Positions 15,726 through 22,456 of a stretch of 43,827 bases of DNA are shown here, in pieces (position 1 is the stretch's first letter; each line of letters begins with the position of its first letter). The translations under genes and the position numbers were made by a program. This stretch comes from an uncultured Alphaproteobacteria bacterium (GTDB lineage Bacteria > Pseudomonadota > Alphaproteobacteria > Rs-D84): assembly GCA_937888635.1 (NCBI GenBank), contig CALARG010000064.1:1-43827 (forward strand), read 5' to 3'. Below the pieces are notes generated by a model. That model was not told where the DNA came from. It ran no database searches and saw only the letters and a program-made list of their open reading frames with translations.

Positions 15726-15752
15726 AGAACGCCCGGTTGGGCGTTCTTTTTT
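15726..15752 (+). terminator. terminator of the DsbA-like gene
   Basis: Perfect 9-bp stem AGAACGCCC/GGGCGTTCT with a GGTT loop and a following T-run. Confidence 0.88.
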
Positions 15753-15762
15753 GTTTAAAAGT

Positions 15763-16029
15763 TTATCTTATTAATGTTTTTAGTCTTTCAAGCAGTTTTG
15801 TTTGCCATTTTGTTTTTTGGATTTGATAGGCGATTGTTTCTGCGCGGTCAATCTTGACCTGTTCGGGGTAGTTGATGTTTTGTACTGTGTTCATTCTGTC
15901 AAATGTTATGTTGCAACAAAAATCTGCATTGTTGGTATTGTTTGGTGTATAGTTGCGAACAATATCGTACAATCTCTTGCAACGGTATTCTTCTATTATA
16001 TAAAATCCAGGTGTGTGTTGATTATTCAT
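15763..16029 (-). CDS. small hypothetical protein, probably leaderless mRNA
   Basis: An 88-aa, moderately basic protein with two Cys (DFCCN) and no signal peptide or known motif. I do not recognise it. Reality is supported by a promoter directly in front: TTGACA (16066-16061) and TATAAT (16041-16036), with a longish 19-bp spacer, leaving only six bases between the -10 box and the ATG. The message would therefore be leaderless, like that of recO. It fills an otherwise empty 450-bp gap between two terminator- and promoter-bounded genes. Confidence 0.5.
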   Translation of the reverse strand: MNNQHTPGFYIIEEYRCKRLYDIVRNYTPNNTNNADFCCNITFDRMNTVQNINYPEQVKIDRAETIAYQIQKTKWQTKLLERLKTLIR

Positions 16030-16127
16030 AGCCAGATTATATTAATGAGAAATTTTTATTTGTCAAATCTTGTATTTTTATTGTTTTTGTCTATATATAT
16101 GATAAATTCGCGAATCGGGTTTTAGTA

Positions 16128-16136
16128 TGGTATAAT
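16128..16136 (+). promoter_or_regulatory. extended -10 promoter of clpP
   Basis: TGGTATAAT (TGn plus perfect TATAAT, -10 at 16131-16136). The -35 position is not consensus, as expected for extended -10 promoters. Start of transcription is near 16143, and clpP begins at 16163. Confidence 0.6.
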
Positions 16137-16162
16137 TACAGGTAAAATAAGGGGTTTTTACG

Positions 16163-16750
16163 ATGGCTTTAATTCCAATGGTTATAGAAGAGTCGCCACG
16201 CGGTGAACGTTCGTTTGATATTTATTCACGTTTGTTGCGCGACAGAATTATTATGGTTAATGGACAGATTGAACCAACAATGGCAAACAGTATTGTGGCA
16301 CAATTGTTGTTCTTGGAATCTGAAAATCCAAATGCAGATATTTCAATGTATATCAACAGCCCGGGTGGTGATGTGTCGGCCGGGTGGGCGATTATGGATA
16401 CTATGCAGTATATCAAGGCGCCTGTATCAACAATTGGTATGGGGTTGGTTGCATCAATGGGCTCGGTATTGTTGGCCGCCGGTGAAAAAGGCAAGCGATT
16501 CGTTTTGCCAAATACGCAAATCATGATTCATCAGCCGTTGGCAGGTGCCCAGGGGCAAATTACAGATATGGAAATCCAGATGAACCAATATCAGAAAAAT
16601 AAGAAAACATTGATTAAGCAGATGTCTGAATTTACAGGTAAAAAAGAAAAAGAACTGTTTGATGCAATGGAACGCGATAACTGGATGTGTCCGGGTGAGG
16701 CCAAAGATTTTGGTCTGATTGATGGAATCTTGGAACGCAAAAGCAATTAA
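16163..16750 (+). CDS. clpP: ATP-dependent Clp protease proteolytic subunit
   Basis: A 195-aa serine peptidase with catalytic Ser98 (ASMGS), His123 (MIHQP) and Asp172 (MERDNW), matching E. coli ClpP mature positions 97/122/171. INSPGGDVSAG and AQGQ-x-D are also conserved. Fourteen subunits form a barrel that degrades unfolded and tagged proteins fed by ClpX or ClpA. The usual length and the lack of a long propeptide fit alphaproteobacteria. It is followed after 23 bases by clpX, presumably in one operon. Confidence 0.98.
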   Translation: MALIPMVIEESPRGERSFDIYSRLLRDRIIMVNGQIEPTMANSIVAQLLFLESENPNADISMYINSPGGDVSAGWAIMDTMQYIKAPVSTIGMGLVASMGSVLLAAGEKGKRFVLPNTQIMIHQPLAGAQGQITDMEIQMNQYQKNKKTLIKQMSEFTGKKEKELFDAMERDNWMCPGEAKDFGLIDGILERKSN

Positions 16751-16773
16751 TTTTCCAATCTTGGGGATGTAAG

Positions 16774-18036
16774 ATGAGTGACGATAAAACGCCAAAAACA
16801 GAAAATAATAATCAACAGTTTTGCAGTTTTTGTGGCAAGGCAGTATATGAAGTAAAGAAATTGGTCAGTGGTCGCAATGTTTGCATTTGTGACGAATGTA
16901 TCAATCTGTGTAATGATATTATGGCGGATGACAACCGACGCGCAGTCAGTCAAGATGCGAAAAAGTTGCCGACACCATCACAGATTTATAATTTCTTGAA
17001 TGAATATATTATTGGCCAGGATACGGCAAAGCGTACATTGGCGGTGGCGGTTTATAATCATTACAAGCGTCATAATGTGGCGGTCACATCAAATGTTGAA
17101 ATTCAAAAGTCTAATGTTTTGCTGATTGGGTCAACAGGTACGGGAAAAACATTGTTTGCCCAGACTTTGGCGCGTATATTGGATGTGCCATTTGCAATTG
17201 CGGATGCAACCACATTGACCGAGGCAGGGTATGTTGGTGACGATGTGGAAAGCGTTCTGACACGTTTGTTGCAAAATGCAAACTTTGATGTTGAACGCGC
17301 AACACGCGGTATCATATATATAGACGAAATTGACAAGATTTCACGCAAGTCTGAAAATCCATCGTTGACACGTGATGTGTCAGGCGAAGGTGTTCAGCAG
17401 GCATTGTTGAAATTGATAGAAGGAACCGTTGCAAATGTACCGGCAGGTGGCGCAGGGCGCAAGCATCCAGGCGAGGCAACAGTACAACTGGATACCAGCA
17501 AGATTTTATTTATCTGTGGTGGTGCGTTTGATGGTCTGAACAAGATTATTGGTAATCGTACATGCGAACGGCGCGGAATTGGTTTTGGCGCGCATGTGGA
17601 ATCGGCCGAAGAACGCAAGAATAAGAATTTCTTGAAAGATGTTGAGCCAGAAGATTTGGTAAAGTTTGGAATTATTCCAGAACTGATTGGTCGTTTGCCG
17701 GTTATTACAACCCTGCAAGAATTGGATGAAGATGCATTGGTCAAGATTTTGACCGAACCGAAAAATGCAGTTGTGAAACAGTTTGCGGCAATGCTGGAAA
17801 TGGATAATGTAAAGTTGAATATTACCGAAGACGGTCTGCGCGAGGTTGCAAAAATGGCAGTTGCGCGCAAAACAGGGGCGCGTGGTTTGCGCAGTATTCT
17901 GGAACGGGTATTGATGCAGCCGATGTTTGATGCGCCAGATAAAGAAGATTTGGCAGAAATATTGATTGATGCAGATGTTGTGTCAGGCAAAAAACCGGCC
18001 GTGGAAATACTGGCAGATGCAAAAAAAGCCGCGTAA
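16774..18036 (+). CDS. clpX: Clp protease ATP-binding subunit ClpX
   Basis: A 420-aa AAA+ unfoldase. The N-terminal zinc-binding domain is CSFC...CDEC (Cys17, 20, 39, 42). Walker A GSTGTGKT (~118), Walker B IIYIDEIDKI, pore loop GYVGDD, the IGF loop region ERRGIGFGAHV that docks on ClpP, and a C-terminal small domain TGARGLRSILE are all present. Hexamers recognise ssrA-tagged and other substrates, unfold them and pass them to ClpP. It sits 23 bases behind clpP and before a strong terminator. Confidence 0.98.
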   Translation: MSDDKTPKTENNNQQFCSFCGKAVYEVKKLVSGRNVCICDECINLCNDIMADDNRRAVSQDAKKLPTPSQIYNFLNEYIIGQDTAKRTLAVAVYNHYKRHNVAVTSNVEIQKSNVLLIGSTGTGKTLFAQTLARILDVPFAIADATTLTEAGYVGDDVESVLTRLLQNANFDVERATRGIIYIDEIDKISRKSENPSLTRDVSGEGVQQALLKLIEGTVANVPAGGAGRKHPGEATVQLDTSKILFICGGAFDGLNKIIGNRTCERRGIGFGAHVESAEERKNKNFLKDVEPEDLVKFGIIPELIGRLPVITTLQELDEDALVKILTEPKNAVVKQFAAMLEMDNVKLNITEDGLREVAKMAVARKTGARGLRSILERVLMQPMFDAPDKEDLAEILIDADVVSGKKPAVEILADAKKAA

Positions 18037-18039
18037 ATT

Positions 18040-18065
18040 ACCGCCCAGTTGGGCGGTTTTTTTTA
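18040..18065 (+). terminator. terminator of clpP-clpX
   Basis: ACCGCCC/GGGCGGT stem (AGTT loop) followed by a long T-run, just after the clpX stop. Confidence 0.9.
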
Positions 18066-18141
18066 TTAATTTTTTCCTAGATATTATATATGTAGTTTAT
18101 GTTATAATTGTTTTAGTTAAATGAAACAAAAGGAGATATAT

Positions 18142-18543
18142 ATGAAAAAAATATCATTTATGGCCTTGGTTGGGGTTCTGGCGATTGCGCCGGCATTTGC
18201 AGAATTTGCAGAACCAACAGTCGCTGTTGTCACAGAAGAAGTGGTTGTGCAAAATAATACCAAAGGTGGCTTTGTTGGCGATAAGGAAACAATCGTCACG
18301 GTTAAACAGGTAAATGAAATGCGCGATGATGTACCGGTTATCGTTCAGGGGCATATTTTACAGCGTATGGGGGATGAAAAATACCTGTTTGAAGATTCTA
18401 CGGGGTCCATAACCGTGGAAATTGATGATGACGATTGGCGCGGCCAGACGATTTCACCATCAGATACAGTTAAACTGTATGGCGAAGTTGACAGGGGCAT
18501 CTTTAAAACCCAGATAGAAGTAGACTATGTCCAAAAAATCTGA
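18142..18543 (+). CDS. YgiW/YdeI-like periplasmic OB-fold (BOF) stress protein
   Basis: A 133-aa exported protein with signal peptide (KKISFMALVGVLAIAPAFA) and a single BOF-type OB-fold: VNEMRDDVPVIVQGHIL, KYLFEDSTGSITVEIDDDDW and VKLYGEVDRG are typical of the YgiW/NirD-like family. Members are periplasmic and induced by peroxide, cadmium or acid; the ligand is not settled. The start at 18142 has AAAGGAG 6 bases upstream; an in-frame ATG at 18121 lacks one. The gene is bounded by terminators on both sides, so it is monocistronic. Confidence 0.87.
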   Translation: MKKISFMALVGVLAIAPAFAEFAEPTVAVVTEEVVVQNNTKGGFVGDKETIVTVKQVNEMRDDVPVIVQGHILQRMGDEKYLFEDSTGSITVEIDDDDWRGQTISPSDTVKLYGEVDRGIFKTQIEVDYVQKI

Positions 18544-18548
18544 GTAAG

Positions 18549-18570
18549 GGCCCCGAAAGGGGTCTTTTTT
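18549..18570 (+). terminator. terminator of the YgiW-like gene
   Basis: GGCCCC-GAAA-GGGGTC stem with a GNRA loop, followed by six T, four bases after the stop codon. Confidence 0.85.
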
Positions 18571-18597
18571 ATTGTGCGGGATAGGAAAAGAAATAAG

Positions 18598-18626
18598 TTG
18601 ACAAAACAAAAAATGTGTATTATGCT
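18598..18626 (+). promoter_or_regulatory. strong promoter of the small Cys-rich gene
   Basis: Perfect -35 TTGACA (18598-18603), 17-bp A-rich spacer, -10 TATGCT (18621-18626). One of the best promoters in the window, suggesting high expression of an 84-aa product. Confidence 0.75.
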
Positions 18627-18660
18627 TGGGCCTGTTAAAACTAATAAAAGGATATAAATT

Positions 18661-18915
18661 ATGTCAGTTTGTGATATGTGCGCATTTTGTGATATACACG
18701 AGAACAGAAAATGTACTTTTTCTGGGAACTGTATTGTGAATACTTATAATTTGCATGGTACTGGTACATTGGATTCATTTGTTAATCCAAAGGTTGAAGC
18801 GGTTGCAGAAGAAGCGCCAGTTGTGGAAAAAGAAGAAATCGTTATTGATCCAAACTTTAATCCATTTCAGCGTGGAAATGGCTGTATGTTGTCAGATTTG
18901 GTAAAAACACGATAA
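18661..18915 (+). CDS. small Cys-rich protein, candidate peptide substrate of the radical SAM enzyme
   Basis: An 84-aa protein of unknown family. Five Cys cluster at the N-terminus (Cys4, 7, 10, 18, 24: C-x2-C-x2-C-x7-C-x5-C), then an acidic Val/Glu-rich linker (~44-62) and a C-terminal NPFQRGNGCMLSDL with Cys75. No signal peptide. AAAAGGATA lies before the ATG. It has its own strong promoter and a terminator, and is followed 96 bases later by a radical SAM protein gene on the same strand. The Cys cluster could bind zinc or an iron-sulfur cluster, or be modified. A role as modified-peptide precursor is inference from adjacency only. Confidence 0.75.
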   Translation: MSVCDMCAFCDIHENRKCTFSGNCIVNTYNLHGTGTLDSFVNPKVEAVAEEAPVVEKEEIVIDPNFNPFQRGNGCMLSDLVKTR

Positions 18916-18941
18916 GTTTTTGCGCATTTGTATTTTTAAAA

Positions 18942-18965
18942 TTCCCCTGTACAGGGGGATTTTTC
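18942..18965 (+). terminator. terminator of the small Cys-rich gene
   Basis: TTCCCCTGTACAGGGGGA inverted repeat followed by TTTTT, ahead of the radical SAM gene. It would allow partial read-through, giving more small protein than enzyme, as is common for precursor/maturase pairs. A weak -10-like TATGCT (18971-18976) directly behind it may start the enzyme mRNA. Confidence 0.75.
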
Positions 18966-19011
18966 TGTACTATGCTGAAGGCTTGTTCTGTTTTTAAAAG
19001 GATATTGAACT

Positions 19012-20076
19012 ATGTCTGAAAATTTTAATGATGCTGGCGATTTTTCAACCCGTGTTTCAAATGTTTTAAATAATACCAAAGATTATGATGTTGATTTGCA
19101 GTTTTATTTGACAGATTCATGTAATCTGGGGTGCAATGGTTGCTATATGAAATCAAAGCCAATGTTAAATCGGAATATTATACCGGCATCAGATATAAAC
19201 TTTTATCTGAATGAATTTGCAAATGTGCCTGGGTTTTATAACACCGTCGTTTTTACAGGGGGCGAGATTTTTAGTGATTCTGTTATTACCTTGGAAAGAA
19301 ATGCGCATAATGTTTTGGATCGTGGGTGGCATTTGCAACTGAAAACAAATGGCGCATGGGTTATGCAACCACAATTGCGAACCTCTGTAATTCGTATGTT
19401 GGACAGGTTAGAGCCCGGGCGTGGAATGTTGGCAACCGAAGAAGACATGCGGCGGTTCTTGGCGCGTATTCCAAAACCTGTGTTGAAGATGTTGGGGCGT
19501 GACAGGGTTGTTAAATTATTGTTTAAGGTTATGCCCAGTGCGTCATTGCTGGATTTGGCGGTGTCGGTTGATGATAAATTGCATCCAGCAGAATCGGCCG
19601 ATTGGTTTGTGGAAATTGCGAATCTAATATCGCGTGACAGGTATCTAAGAAAGAATATAAATTTAAAAAGTTTTACGGTTAATGATTCAAAAAAATTCTT
19701 TGATGACAAGGTGTTGGGACATCCAGAATTAAAGATTAAGAAGGTTGAAAACTGCCCTGAGGTGGACTGTCTGAAATATAATGTGAATGGTATGCCGGTG
19801 GAATCTTACTTTGGTGACTTTGTTGATGTGGATAATGTGCCACAGTTTAAAAAGGTATCAGAATTTGTTCTGCCGTCTGTAGAAGGGGACACAGCAGGGC
19901 GTTTGGTGTATTGTTTCCATCCAGATAAAACGGTTGGTTTGGATTCGTGTTATCTGGAATCGGTTGGGCGCGTGCCATATTTGGATGCGGCCGGAAAACG
20001 CAAGCCGTTCGCACAGATAAATCAAGAGATTGGGCAAAAATTAATCGCAGATTATAAACGCGCAAAAACAAAATAA
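19012..20076 (+). CDS. radical SAM protein with C-terminal Cys-rich (SPASM-like) region
   Basis: A 354-aa enzyme. The radical SAM motif C-x3-C-x2-C is at Cys37, 41, 44 (CNLGCNGC) and binds the [4Fe-4S] cluster that cleaves S-adenosylmethionine; the GGE motif (FTGGE, ~83-85) follows on the next strand. The C-terminal part has further Cys (VENCPEVDC; YCFHPDKTVGLDSC), the latter resembling the SPASM/twitch auxiliary-cluster pattern of peptide-modifying enzymes. A helical insertion lies at ~125-175. AAAAGGATA is 8 bases before the ATG. Its neighbour upstream is the small Cys-rich protein. The reaction is not predictable; a peptide-maturation role is a hypothesis. Confidence 0.88.
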   Translation: MSENFNDAGDFSTRVSNVLNNTKDYDVDLQFYLTDSCNLGCNGCYMKSKPMLNRNIIPASDINFYLNEFANVPGFYNTVVFTGGEIFSDSVITLERNAHNVLDRGWHLQLKTNGAWVMQPQLRTSVIRMLDRLEPGRGMLATEEDMRRFLARIPKPVLKMLGRDRVVKLLFKVMPSASLLDLAVSVDDKLHPAESADWFVEIANLISRDRYLRKNINLKSFTVNDSKKFFDDKVLGHPELKIKKVENCPEVDCLKYNVNGMPVESYFGDFVDVDNVPQFKKVSEFVLPSVEGDTAGRLVYCFHPDKTVGLDSCYLESVGRVPYLDAAGKRKPFAQINQEIGQKLIADYKRAKTK

Positions 20077-20090
20077 TTTTTCCCGTTTCC

Positions 20091-20119
20091 TTGCATAGCA
20101 CGCGTTTGCGTGCTATTAT
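20091..20119 (+). promoter_or_regulatory. tyrS promoter with palindromic spacer
   Basis: TTGCAT (20091-20096), 17 bp, TATTAT (20114-20119). The spacer is the inverted repeat AGCACGC/GCGTGCT (20097-20114), which, with the T-rich stretch behind it, also resembles a terminator for the radical SAM gene. It is one element serving as terminator and promoter, or an operator. Confidence 0.55.
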
Positions 20120-20142
20120 TTTTGCGATAAAGGATAAATATT

Positions 20143-21357
20143 ATGCAGAACGAGTTATTACAGGAATTACAGGCACGTGGTTTTATTAATCAGACTTCAA
20201 ATCTGGATGGTTTGAATGATGCGCTGAATGCGGGAAAAATTACGGCGTATCTGGGGTCTGATCCAACAGCCGATTCGTTGCATGTGGGGCATTTGGTGCC
20301 GGTTATGATGATGCGTTGGTTGCAAAAATATGGGCATAAACCTATTACTTTGGTTGGTGGCGCAACGGGGCGTATTGGTGACCCGTCGGGGCGCGATTCG
20401 GGCCGACCAATGATGACAGAAGAGGTGTTGGCCCGGAATGTTGCAGGATTGAAGAAATCTTTTTCTAAATTCTTTAAGTTTGGTGACGGTGCATCTGATG
20501 CGATTATGGTTGATAATTATGACTGGATGAAAAATTACAGCCATTTGGATTTCTTGCGCGATTTTGGAACAGATTTTACAGTGCCACGCATGTTGTCAAT
20601 GGATTCTGTGAAACGGCGTCTGGATAATGGTATGACTTTCTTGGAATTTAATTATATGACATTCCAGGCGGTGGATTTCTTGACATTGTATCGTGAACAT
20701 AATTGTATTTTGCAGACCTGTGGGGCGGATCAGTGGGGAAATGCCATTATGGGGATTGAATTGATACGAAAAAAACTGGGCAAGGAAGCCTTTGTTTTGT
20801 CTACTTCGTTGATTACAGATGCAAATGGAAATAAAATTGGAAAGTCTGCAGGTAATGCGGTTTGGGTTAATGAAGACAAGACGACCCCGTATGAATACTA
20901 TCAGTATTTCCGAAATATTTCAGATGATTTGGTGGAAAAATTCTTGAAAATATTTACAGAAATTCCATTGGATGAAATTGCGCGATTGTCTGCGTTGCAG
21001 GGGGCGGAATTAAACCAGGCCAAGAAGATATTGGCGTTTGCTGCAACGGAAATTGCGCATGGGCATGATGCAGCGGTTGCGGCCCAGGAAACAGCGGCGG
21101 CATTGTTCGCGGGTGGGGCAAACCTGGATAATATGCCATCTGTAGATATTGAAATGTCGGGTGATATGCCGGTCTTGGATTTCTTGGTTGCAACGGGGCT
21201 GTTCCCATCAAAGTCAGAGGCGCGCCGTATGGTGGAACAGGGCGGTATTCAGATTGATGGTAATAAAATTGCCGACCCGCGTGCGATTGTTGCGGTGGCG
21301 GATGAATTTATGGTGCAAAAAGGCAAAAAGACATTTTTGAAAGTGATTAAAAAATAA
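20143..21357 (+). CDS. tyrS: tyrosyl-tRNA synthetase
   Basis: A 404-aa class I aminoacyl-tRNA synthetase charging tRNA-Tyr. The HIGH signature appears as HVGH (residues 47-50), the KMSKS loop as KIGKS (~230), and the tyrosine pocket CGADQWGNAIMG is clear. A C-terminal S4 RNA-binding domain (SKSEARRMVEQGGIQIDG) ends the protein. Length is in the range of bacterial TyrRS. AAAGGATAAATATT precedes the ATG. Its stop codon TAA overlaps the ATG of the envC-like gene by one base, so the two are translationally coupled. Confidence 0.97.
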   Translation: MQNELLQELQARGFINQTSNLDGLNDALNAGKITAYLGSDPTADSLHVGHLVPVMMMRWLQKYGHKPITLVGGATGRIGDPSGRDSGRPMMTEEVLARNVAGLKKSFSKFFKFGDGASDAIMVDNYDWMKNYSHLDFLRDFGTDFTVPRMLSMDSVKRRLDNGMTFLEFNYMTFQAVDFLTLYREHNCILQTCGADQWGNAIMGIELIRKKLGKEAFVLSTSLITDANGNKIGKSAGNAVWVNEDKTTPYEYYQYFRNISDDLVEKFLKIFTEIPLDEIARLSALQGAELNQAKKILAFAATEIAHGHDAAVAAQETAAALFAGGANLDNMPSVDIEMSGDMPVLDFLVATGLFPSKSEARRMVEQGGIQIDGNKIADPRAIVAVADEFMVQKGKKTFLKVIKK

Positions 21358-22430
21358 TGAAGAAGATTATAGCAATTTGTTCTTTGTTATTTGTTTGTGC
21401 TGGGCCTGCAGCGGGGGCCAGTGAACTGTCAAAAATTAATGCCCAGATTAAGCAGACGGAACAGGAAAATAAAAAGTTAGAACAACGGGTTAAAACATCC
21501 GAGCGTGAAGTGTCGCGTACCAAGAAAGATTTGGTTCAGACCGCGGACAAGGTCAGCGCTTTGGAAGAACAGCGGGCCGAAATGGCAAAGAAAATTGCCG
21601 AGTTGGATGCGCAACGCGATAAAATTTCCCAGGAAATGGATGCGAACCGTGGACGCGTCGCAGATGCGGCCGCCAGTATTTTGTTTGTGGCATCACACCC
21701 TAATTTTGATGCAGAAAGTATGCGTGAATATGTGTTAACATCTGCGGTTTTGTCAGGGGTGGCGGATAATCTGGACGAAGAAATTGAACGCGCCCAGAAA
21801 CAGATAAAAAAATTAGAGGAAATTCGTACTGCGCGGGCAATTGAAAAAGAAAAATTAGACAGAACAGCACAAAAATATACGCGTCAAAGAAATGAATTAG
21901 ATAAGTTGTTGCAAAAACGCAGTGCACAAAATGAAAAACTAAAGGGACAGCATTTGGCTTTGCAGAAAAAATTGCGTGATTTGTCTGCGCGTGCAAAAAG
22001 TATTTCAGAATTGTCCGCAGGTGTTGGCAGTTCCGAGATGTCTGCCGATTCGCATTTTTCGCGCCGTAAATTAAATCTGCCGGTGCGGGGGCGTGTGGTT
22101 GTCCGATTCGCAGAAAAGACCGCATTGGGGCTGAAATCTGATGGGTGGCGTGTGCGTACGCGTGGGGATGCGTTGGTTATGGCGCCGGCAGATGGGGTTG
22201 TAAAATTCGCAGACAGTTTTCGTGGCTTTGGCAAGGTGGTGATTATGTCGCATAAAAATGGGTATAATACTGTTATGACAAACCTAGGGAATATTGATGT
22301 TATGCTGGAACAAGAGGTTTTAGCCGGCGAACCGATTGGGCGTATGAATCCAGATAAACCAGAAATGTATCTGGAGGTACGACGCGGAAACAAGGCGGTG
22401 GATCCTGCGCGACTATTCAAAGAAAACTAA
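21357..22430 (+). CDS. EnvC-like murein hydrolase activator (degenerate LytM domain)
   Basis: A 357-aa exported protein: signal peptide (KKIIAICSLLFVCAGPAAG), a long coiled coil (~25-220, rich in Lys/Glu/Gln) and a C-terminal M23/LytM domain (~245-357: LPVRGRVVVRFAEK, ALVMAPADGVVKFAD, GYNTVMTNL, MYLEVRRG). The zinc ligands of active LytM enzymes are missing (no HxH; YLEVR stands where LHFE-like is usual), as in EnvC, which does not cut but activates amidases at the division septum. It starts inside the tyrS stop codon and is followed by a terminator. Identity as an EnvC-type activator is family knowledge; the amidase partner is not in the window. Confidence 0.88.
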   Translation: MKKIIAICSLLFVCAGPAAGASELSKINAQIKQTEQENKKLEQRVKTSEREVSRTKKDLVQTADKVSALEEQRAEMAKKIAELDAQRDKISQEMDANRGRVADAAASILFVASHPNFDAESMREYVLTSAVLSGVADNLDEEIERAQKQIKKLEEIRTARAIEKEKLDRTAQKYTRQRNELDKLLQKRSAQNEKLKGQHLALQKKLRDLSARAKSISELSAGVGSSEMSADSHFSRRKLNLPVRGRVVVRFAEKTALGLKSDGWRVRTRGDALVMAPADGVVKFADSFRGFGKVVIMSHKNGYNTVMTNLGNIDVMLEQEVLAGEPIGRMNPDKPEMYLEVRRGNKAVDPARLFKEN

Positions 22431-22456
22431 AAAAATGCCCGTTTTGGGCATTTTTT
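22430..22456. terminator. bidirectional terminator between envC-like gene and polA
   Basis: AAAAAATGCCC/GGGCATTTTTT inverted repeat with T-runs on both strands, between convergent genes. It serves both. Confidence 0.88.

Noticed and set aside
21357..22430. Active M23 endopeptidase
   Set aside because: Expected zinc ligands are absent, so an EnvC-like activator is more likely than an enzyme.
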